From positions 1 through 26,296 of the forward strand of contig JAEXAW010000051.1 of NCBI GenBank assembly GCA_023458055.1: DNA of 26,296 nt, written 5' to 3'. Source of the DNA: Pseudomonadota bacterium. Its GTDB lineage: Bacteria > Pseudomonadota > Alphaproteobacteria > Sphingomonadales > Sphingomonadaceae. The notes below the pieces were generated by a model, which saw only the letters and a program-made list of their open reading frames with translations, did no database searches and had not been told where the DNA came from. How positions within the stretch are numbered: the first letter of the stretch is position 1; each line of letters opens with the position of its first letter. Below are positions 21,593-26,296 of the stretch, piece by piece. Made by a program: the position numbers and the translations under genes.

Positions 21593-24451
21593 TTACTCTC
21601 CGTAAAAATGCGGCGGCAGATCATCGTCTGCCCAATCTTGTCCCTGCTCATTGCCGGAAAAATTCGGGCGAAGAAAGGGGGGATTGGTTTCACCCGCAAC
21701 AGGCGGCTGTTGGGCCGCCCGCACGTGCGCCACCGCTTCGTCGAGGCTGACGCGGCGGATCGGCGTGGCGGCTGGAAACGCGCTCAACAGGCGGCTCGGC
21801 ACGGCCGAGGACAGCAGCACAAACTGGCCGCGATCCCCCTGTCGCCGGATGAGGCGGCCAAAGGCTTGCGCGAGTTTCGCGCGGATCAGCATATCATCAT
21901 AATGGGTGCCACCGCCCGCCAGCCTGCGCGCGGCATGAAGCACGGTCGGCTTGGGCCAGGGCACGCCTTCCATCACCACCAGCCGCAGCGAATCGCCGGG
22001 CACATCCACGCCGTCGCGTAAGGCATCGGTGCCGAGCAGCGAGGCATGGGGGTCATCGCGGAAAATATCGACCAGCGTGCCGGTATCAATCGGATCGACA
22101 TGCTGGGCGTAGAGCGGGAGGGCGGCGCGCGCGAGGCGGTCGGCAATGCGTGCATGGACGGCCCGCAGCCGCCGGATTGCGGTGAAGAGGCCAAGCGTGC
22201 CACCGTTGGCTGCTTCGATCAGCTTGGCATAGGCACCCGCCATTTGCGGGATGTCGCCTTTCTTCACATCGGTGACGATGAGGACTTGGGACGCCGACGC
22301 ATAATCGAACGGGCTGTCTACCGCGACGCGCTCAATCTCGGCTTCGACGTGGAGTGCGCCGGTGCGCGCATCGGCGACCGCCCAGTCCGCGCCGCCGCGT
22401 AAAGTCGCTGACGTCATGACGACACCATGGGCGGGCTTCAGAACGACCTCGGCGACCGGCTTGGTCGGGTCGAGCCAGTGGCGGTGGAGGCCGATATCCC
22501 ATTCGCGCCCTTCAAAGCGGTCGACGGCGAGCCAATCGACAAAATCGGGCATGGCCGGGCCGCCGATGCGCGAAAGCAGCGAGAGCCACGCCCCCAATGT
22601 TTCGCAGCGCAAGGCAAGGCTGCCGAGCGCACCTTCAACGCGGGCGCGGGCGGGCGCGTCCATCCAGTCGGGCGCTTCTTCCATCACCGCTTCCAGCCGC
22701 TTGCCGAGCGCCACCAACGGGCGGAGCAACGCATCGATCGCTTCGGCGGCGGGGCCAGCGGCCTCCACCAGCGCGCCATCGGGTTCGGCGAGTTCAGTTT
22801 CGAGCCCATAGCCCGCATCGCCATCCATATCGCGTGCATAAACCGTGCCGCGCACGCAGGCGAGCAGGCGCTCGACGGGGCCGAACGGGTCGCCTTCCGC
22901 CAGCCGTTGCAGCCAACCATCGGAAGGAAGGCTTTGCGCCGCATTGGCCGCCGCGATGATCGCTTGACCGCCCGCTTCGTCATAGCTCGCAACATCGGAA
23001 AGCCGCGCCGCGAGGCCGCGCCGCCGTCCGCGCGAATTGCCTTCCGGTCCCATCACCCAGCGGCGGATTTCAATCGCTTCCTGCCCCGTGAGCGCGGTTG
23101 CGAACATCGAATCGGCGGCATCGAACAGATGATGGCCCTCGTCGAAAATGATGCGCGCAGGGCGGTCGCCATAATCGCGCGCGCGCGCCGCAACGACCAT
23201 CAGCAGCGCATGGTTGGCGATCACGATATCGGCATGGGCCGAACCCCGCGCGGCGCGCTCGATGAAGCATTTGCGATAATGCGGGCACCCCGCATAAATG
23301 CACTCGCCGCGCCGGTCGGTGAGCGCGGTCGATCCGTTGCGGCGGAACAAGGTTGGGAGCCAGCCGGGAAGATCGCCGCCGATCATGTCGCCATCGCGGC
23401 TGAACGCGGCCCAGCGCGCCACCAGATGCGCAAGGATCGCGGCGCGTCCGGCGAATCCGCCTTGGAGGGCATCTTCGAGGTTCAACAGGCAGAGATAATT
23501 TTCGCGGCCCTTACGCACCACCACCTTTTCGCGGTGCTGGGCGGAGTCGGGGTAAACCCGCTCCGTCTCGCGCGACAATTGGCGTTGCAGCGCCTTGGTA
23601 AAGGTCGAGACCCACACCGCACCGCCCGATTGCTGGCTCCACAGGGACGCGGGCGCGAGATAGCCCAGCGTCTTGCCAATCCCGGTGCCTGCTTCGGCGA
23701 GCAGCATATTGGGCGTCTCGCGCCGTTCGCGGGGGCGGAAGGCGTGCGCTGCGGCGCGGGCATAGGCTTGCTGGCCGGGGCGCAATTCGGCCTCGCTCCC
23801 GACGAGATGGTGGAGCCGTTCAACCGCGGCGTCTTCGCCGATGATCACCGGTTTGGGCTGCGCGCGAGGCGGCATCTCCTCCCATTCCGGGAGCTTGGAA
23901 AATAGCCAGCGCTCGGCACGCTCGGGTTTGCGGATGCGCTGCGTCACCGCTCCCGCCCACGGCCAGCGCAAGCGGTGGAGCGACTGCGCCGCCGTCCACG
24001 CCCCCTCCCGTTCGGCCCAGGCAGGGTCTTCGAGGGTCGCGAGCAACTTCTGTGCAGCAGCGAGGTAGAGCAGGGGGATTTGATCTTCGCTGGTCCTGAG
24101 GGGGGCGCCACTTTCCCGCGTCCCCTTCAGGGGAGGGGGCGGGGGTGGGGTTTGTCCTTCTTGGCTTGAAGGGGCCCACAACCCCAACGCCCGCGCCAGA
24201 CCCGTAGGCGTCGGCACCGCAAACTTGGCCGGATGCACAAATGCGAACAACTCCAACAAATCCAGCCCCGACAGATCGGCATAGCCCAGCCGCTGCCCGG
24301 TGAGCGGCGCGTTCAGCAAAATAACCGGCGTCTCCGCCGCCCGCGCGATCGCCTCCCCCTTGCCAAGCTCGCGCACCGTGCCATCGGGCGTCGCCATCCA
24401 GATACCGGCATGGCTCGCATGAAGCGCAGGGAAGGGGAGGGGTGGCTGCAC
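21593..24451 (-). CDS. dinG: DinG/XPD-type ATP-dependent DNA helicase with Fe-S cluster
   Basis: A superfamily 2 helicase of about 952 residues, counted from the GTG at 24451. Walker A is EAGTGIGKT (about 254-261). Four cysteines that fit an Fe-S site are Cys321 (YLCLL), Cys384, Cys389 and Cys395 (ECIYAGCPHYRKC). Walker B is FDEGHH (about 436-441), and motif VI is AQAFGRLIRRQGDRG. Such enzymes unwind 5'-3', acting on R-loops and damaged DNA. A TTG at 24487 is another possible start, but the GTG gives MQPPLPFPALHASHAG, closer to what I expect of relatives. Residues ~95-123 are a proline-rich insertion derived from a repeat. Runs into the SixA-like gene with a 3-base gap. Confidence 0.9.
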   Translation of the reverse strand: MQPPLPFPALHASHAGIWMATPDGTVRELGKGEAIARAAETPVILLNAPLTGQRLGYADLSGLDLLELFAFVHPAKFAVPTPTGLARALGLWAPSSQEGQTPPPPPPLKGTRESGAPLRTSEDQIPLLYLAAAQKLLATLEDPAWAEREGAWTAAQSLHRLRWPWAGAVTQRIRKPERAERWLFSKLPEWEEMPPRAQPKPVIIGEDAAVERLHHLVGSEAELRPGQQAYARAAAHAFRPRERRETPNMLLAEAGTGIGKTLGYLAPASLWSQQSGGAVWVSTFTKALQRQLSRETERVYPDSAQHREKVVVRKGRENYLCLLNLEDALQGGFAGRAAILAHLVARWAAFSRDGDMIGGDLPGWLPTLFRRNGSTALTDRRGECIYAGCPHYRKCFIERAARGSAHADIVIANHALLMVVAARARDYGDRPARIIFDEGHHLFDAADSMFATALTGQEAIEIRRWVMGPEGNSRGRRRGLAARLSDVASYDEAGGQAIIAAANAAQSLPSDGWLQRLAEGDPFGPVERLLACVRGTVYARDMDGDAGYGLETELAEPDGALVEAAGPAAEAIDALLRPLVALGKRLEAVMEEAPDWMDAPARARVEGALGSLALRCETLGAWLSLLSRIGGPAMPDFVDWLAVDRFEGREWDIGLHRHWLDPTKPVAEVVLKPAHGVVMTSATLRGGADWAVADARTGALHVEAEIERVAVDSPFDYASASQVLIVTDVKKGDIPQMAGAYAKLIEAANGGTLGLFTAIRRLRAVHARIADRLARAALPLYAQHVDPIDTGTLVDIFRDDPHASLLGTDALRDGVDVPGDSLRLVVMEGVPWPKPTVLHAARRLAGGGTHYDDMLIRAKLAQAFGRLIRRQGDRGQFVLLSSAVPSRLLSAFPAATPIRRVSLDEAVAHVRAAQQPPVAGETNPPFLRPNFSGNEQGQDWADDDLPPHFYGE
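24083..24169 (-). repeat. Repeat-derived in-frame insertion inside the helicase gene
   Basis: About 87 bases encode QEGQTPPPPPPLKGTRESG and continue in a style unlike the rest of the protein. The DNA has a TCCCCT-TC-AGGGGA hairpin (24121-24134), part of a longer near-palindrome CCTGAGGGG...CCCCTTCAGG (24095-24131). G-rich and palindromic, it looks like one of the intergenic repeats placed in frame between an ALGL segment and EDQIPLLY. Confidence 0.55.
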
Positions 24452-24515
24452 GCTGGAGGCATAGAGGCATGTAGAACAAAATGCCAACCATGATTTATCT
24501 TTGGCAGTCGATCAT

Positions 24516-24920
24516 TCAGCCCACTCCTGTTATTCTAAATCCGTCTTTCGGGCAGGTTCCGACTTTGCCGCCATCGATCTGTTGTCCACTTTCGTAGCCC
24601 ATTATGGGCACAGGCTGACCATAAACTGCGTTCACGCCAACCGCAGAAACTCCAGAATTTGTTATATTAGTTTCCTTGTTGGGAAATATTGGACTGAATG
24701 ATTTTCCTCCTATTATCAGTATTAAACACCTGCGATTCAGCAGGAAAATACCCCGCGTAGGCGTGTCGACACTAAAGTTTGAGGCGTCCCGTTTCTGGTA
24801 TATATAGTTGTCGATGATCTCGTGACGGACGTTTTCGGCGGTATTTTGGTTTGACGGGTTGCTCTGGATGCAACCGGCCAAAAATAGCATGGCACACCCC
24901 CCCAAACCGTAATGTTTCAT
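24516..24920 (-). CDS. Small lipoprotein of unknown function
   Basis: The 134-residue product starts with a lipoprotein signal, MKHYGLGGCAMLFLAGC, with lipobox LAGC and Cys17 as lipid-bearing residue. The rest has no motif I recognise; it ends with a short Cys-containing segment (KVGTCPKDGFRI). AAAGGAA precedes the ATG. It follows the protease gene after 11 bases, so both are probably one transcript, and both are AT-richer than the neighbouring helicase. A role with the protease is possible but unproven. Confidence 0.75.
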   Translation of the reverse strand: MKHYGLGGCAMLFLAGCIQSNPSNQNTAENVRHEIIDNYIYQKRDASNFSVDTPTRGIFLLNRRCLILIIGGKSFSPIFPNKETNITNSGVSAVGVNAVYGQPVPIMGYESGQQIDGGKVGTCPKDGFRITGVG

Positions 24921-24931
24921 GATTGGTTCCT

Positions 24932-26176
24932 TTAGTTTGGAGAGACATTGCCGCTTGTCGTGACAATGGTTGCGCCAACATGATCATTAATGCGGTCAAT
25001 TGGCATATAATATGCCGGGCACTCACCATCGCCAGGACTTACACACGGTCGATTGTAGCCATCGCCACGGTCTCGCTGAGAGCCTATAGTGATAATTCCC
25101 GCTGCACGCGCTTGATAATAACCAGCCGTTGAGTTGTATGTTGGTTCGGTCATGACTGGGCCCCCGCTATCTCCACCGAATGCCAATACCATATAGTCAC
25201 TTGATGAAACTCTGACGTAGCCCCGATAAGTTTTTGTAACCCCGTCTCGCGTGACTACGGCATCTGCTGAAGAACTTGTGATTTGCCCACATGTGATACC
25301 GGTGGTCATGCCGCCCAAACACCGAACTGATCCGACAACATGATTTGGGTTGGTCAAATTAGAAGACGCACCTAAAATTACGCCTGTTACCTGCGTATAG
25401 GCCCCATCAGTTGGATAGTTCGGATTGACGTTTGCCCACGATTTGTTGTCCCAACCACCCGTTCCGTTCCGTTGATAATATGTTCCAGTTCGGTTGTTAG
25501 AAAACCATACATATGCACCAGTTGTAACGGAACCAGTGGCAGATATCCTGTAATCGTACCCTCGTCCCGTTCCGTCTACGTTTTTATCAATCGAAGGCGA
25601 TGGTAGCGGGGTGAACGCTGACCCGTTCGCATAGGAACCCGGCAATGGGCAGTGGCTCGCCGTTGTAATTGAATTCGCGCCTGCAGAGTACTTCACCACG
25701 AAACTGTAAGTGCATTCGGGGCTATCGGAGGAATATAATGTCCATCCGCCATATATTGCTCCGCTTGATTGCACCAATGTCGGTAGACCGCCTTCAACAA
25801 ATCGAACATTATCTCTCAGTGAGGGCGGAAGTCGATTTACAAGATTCTGTGTACTTGCGTCTCCCGTCACTTCAAATTTATCTGTACGGATATCATAGGC
25901 GTCAAAACCAGATATCTTAGCGTCTGCTACAGCTTTGGTTATTTGCCGCTGCAGATCATCGATTTGCTGAGCGTTATATCTGCTTTTTTTCGTTGCTACA
26001 GAAGATCGCAGTGAAATCGGGAGAATCTCACGAATTTTGTTTACGTCAACGTCTTTCGCGAAGACAAATGTGGAACGAAAGTTGGGCTCATGATCAATGA
26101 ATGACCCAATAAAATCCCCGTTATCTACAAGGCCAATGATTTTAGGTTGTAACGTTTCAAGTTCACGAGCTAGCAC
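24932..26176 (-). CDS. Trypsin-like (S1) serine protease, apparently lacking its 5' end
   Basis: The 414-residue frame has a propeptide-like first part (1-130) and a chymotrypsin-fold domain with the full triad: His175 (TTASHC), Asp208 (GYDYRIS) and Ser337 (GGDSGGP). Cysteine pairs 155/176, 286/296 and 378/386 fit disulfides, so it should work outside the cytoplasm, as in alpha-lytic/streptogrisin-like enzymes. Yet no signal peptide is present: the frame starts at a GTG at 26176 with no ribosome binding site, and an in-frame stop lies five codons upstream. Truncation by an old rearrangement at about 26180 is the simplest reading. AT-rich composition suggests acquisition. Confidence 0.82.
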   Translation of the reverse strand: MLARELETLQPKIIGLVDNGDFIGSFIDHEPNFRSTFVFAKDVDVNKIREILPISLRSSVATKKSRYNAQQIDDLQRQITKAVADAKISGFDAYDIRTDKFEVTGDASTQNLVNRLPPSLRDNVRFVEGGLPTLVQSSGAIYGGWTLYSSDSPECTYSFVVKYSAGANSITTASHCPLPGSYANGSAFTPLPSPSIDKNVDGTGRGYDYRISATGSVTTGAYVWFSNNRTGTYYQRNGTGGWDNKSWANVNPNYPTDGAYTQVTGVILGASSNLTNPNHVVGSVRCLGGMTTGITCGQITSSSADAVVTRDGVTKTYRGYVRVSSSDYMVLAFGGDSGGPVMTEPTYNSTAGYYQARAAGIITIGSQRDRGDGYNRPCVSPGDGECPAYYMPIDRINDHVGATIVTTSGNVSPN

Positions 26177-26180
26177 TACT

Positions 26181-26255
26181 TTGGCAGATTTCTACGGATC
26201 ATTCGTCGCCATCGTCTACGGCAATGCGGGCATGTTGGCGGCGGAGGCTGACTGA
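26181..26255 (+). pseudogene. Possible 3' tail of another gene
   Basis: On the plus strand, 26181-26255 reads LADFYGSFVAIVYGNAGMLA to AEAD and a stop, in high-GC codon style unlike the AT-rich protease next to it. It could be the last 24 codons of a gene whose front was lost at the same junction that truncated the protease. It is short, so this may be chance. Confidence 0.3.
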
Positions 26256-26268
26256 GTTGGGTCAGGAT

Positions 26269-26288
26269 TGCCTGCCTGATGGCAGGCA
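26269..26288 (+). terminator. Hairpin near the window end
   Basis: TGCCTGCC-TGAT-GGCAGGCA is a perfect 8-bp stem with a 4-base loop, 13 bases after the stop at 26255. It has no T tract within view; it may be a terminator or another REP-like palindrome. Confidence 0.45.
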
Positions 26289-26296
26289 GGGTCGGC

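Noticed and set aside
22427..23905. 492-residue plus-strand open frame within the helicase gene
   Set aside because: Antisense shadow of dinG with arginine/histidine-rich composition and no motif.

Overview
The window looks like chromosomal DNA from a sphingomonad-type alphaproteobacterium. The evidence is high GC, the gene order rpmF-plsX-fabH-ihfA-merR, class II pyrC, aroQ-accB-accC, the protein sequences, and several interspersed palindromic repeats of the sort common in sphingomonad genomes. The lineage is inferred from protein and repeat style; no rRNA or tRNA gene is present.

Left part (1-13.3 kb): ordinary housekeeping genes. A repeat-rich start is followed by a helix-turn-helix protein, an Rnk-type GreA/GreB-fold regulator, ArsC, and two unrelated L,D-transpeptidases facing each other across a palindromic repeat that probably ends both transcripts. 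Next come aroQ-accB-accC (shikimate and fatty-acid entry) and, divergently, thiS-thiG (thiazole synthesis) closed by a strong intrinsic terminator. A small membrane protein and rarD follow, converging with pyrC, then ygfZ, a membrane-anchored retropepsin-like protease, a metallo-beta-lactamase-fold hydrolase and a MAPEG protein.

Middle part (13.3-17.8 kb): an accessory, repeat-rich, lower-GC region and the main point of interest. It holds a 42-bp tandem array built on a 9-bp GATTCCCTA-like motif, a 16-bp tandem repeat, a 102-bp inverted-repeat element and two copies of a CGCAGAGG-type repeat. Beyond these lies a gene for a two-CBS-domain protein with a C-terminal HEPN-like domain (Rx4H motif), cut by a complete IS1595-family element at 15169-17018. 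The element has 21-bp perfect terminal inverted repeats and an exact 8-bp target duplication (AATCTATA). Removing it and one duplication restores one continuous 353-residue frame. Besides its transposase the element carries a winged-helix-like gene with an inverted-repeat operator candidate, a run of stable hairpins and a 63-residue ORF. The disrupted protein is a candidate nucleotide-sensing RNase or defence factor; that role is inferred.

Right part (17.8-26.3 kb): rpmF (59 aa), plsX and fabH (phospholipid and fatty-acid start), ihfA behind an unusual leader, and a MerR regulator. On the other strand a DinG-type Fe-S helicase, carrying an apparent in-frame repeat insertion, is coupled to a SixA-like phosphatase. 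The window ends in a low-GC islet with a lipoprotein and a trypsin-like protease that seems to have lost its signal peptide; a possible 3' tail of another gene abuts it.
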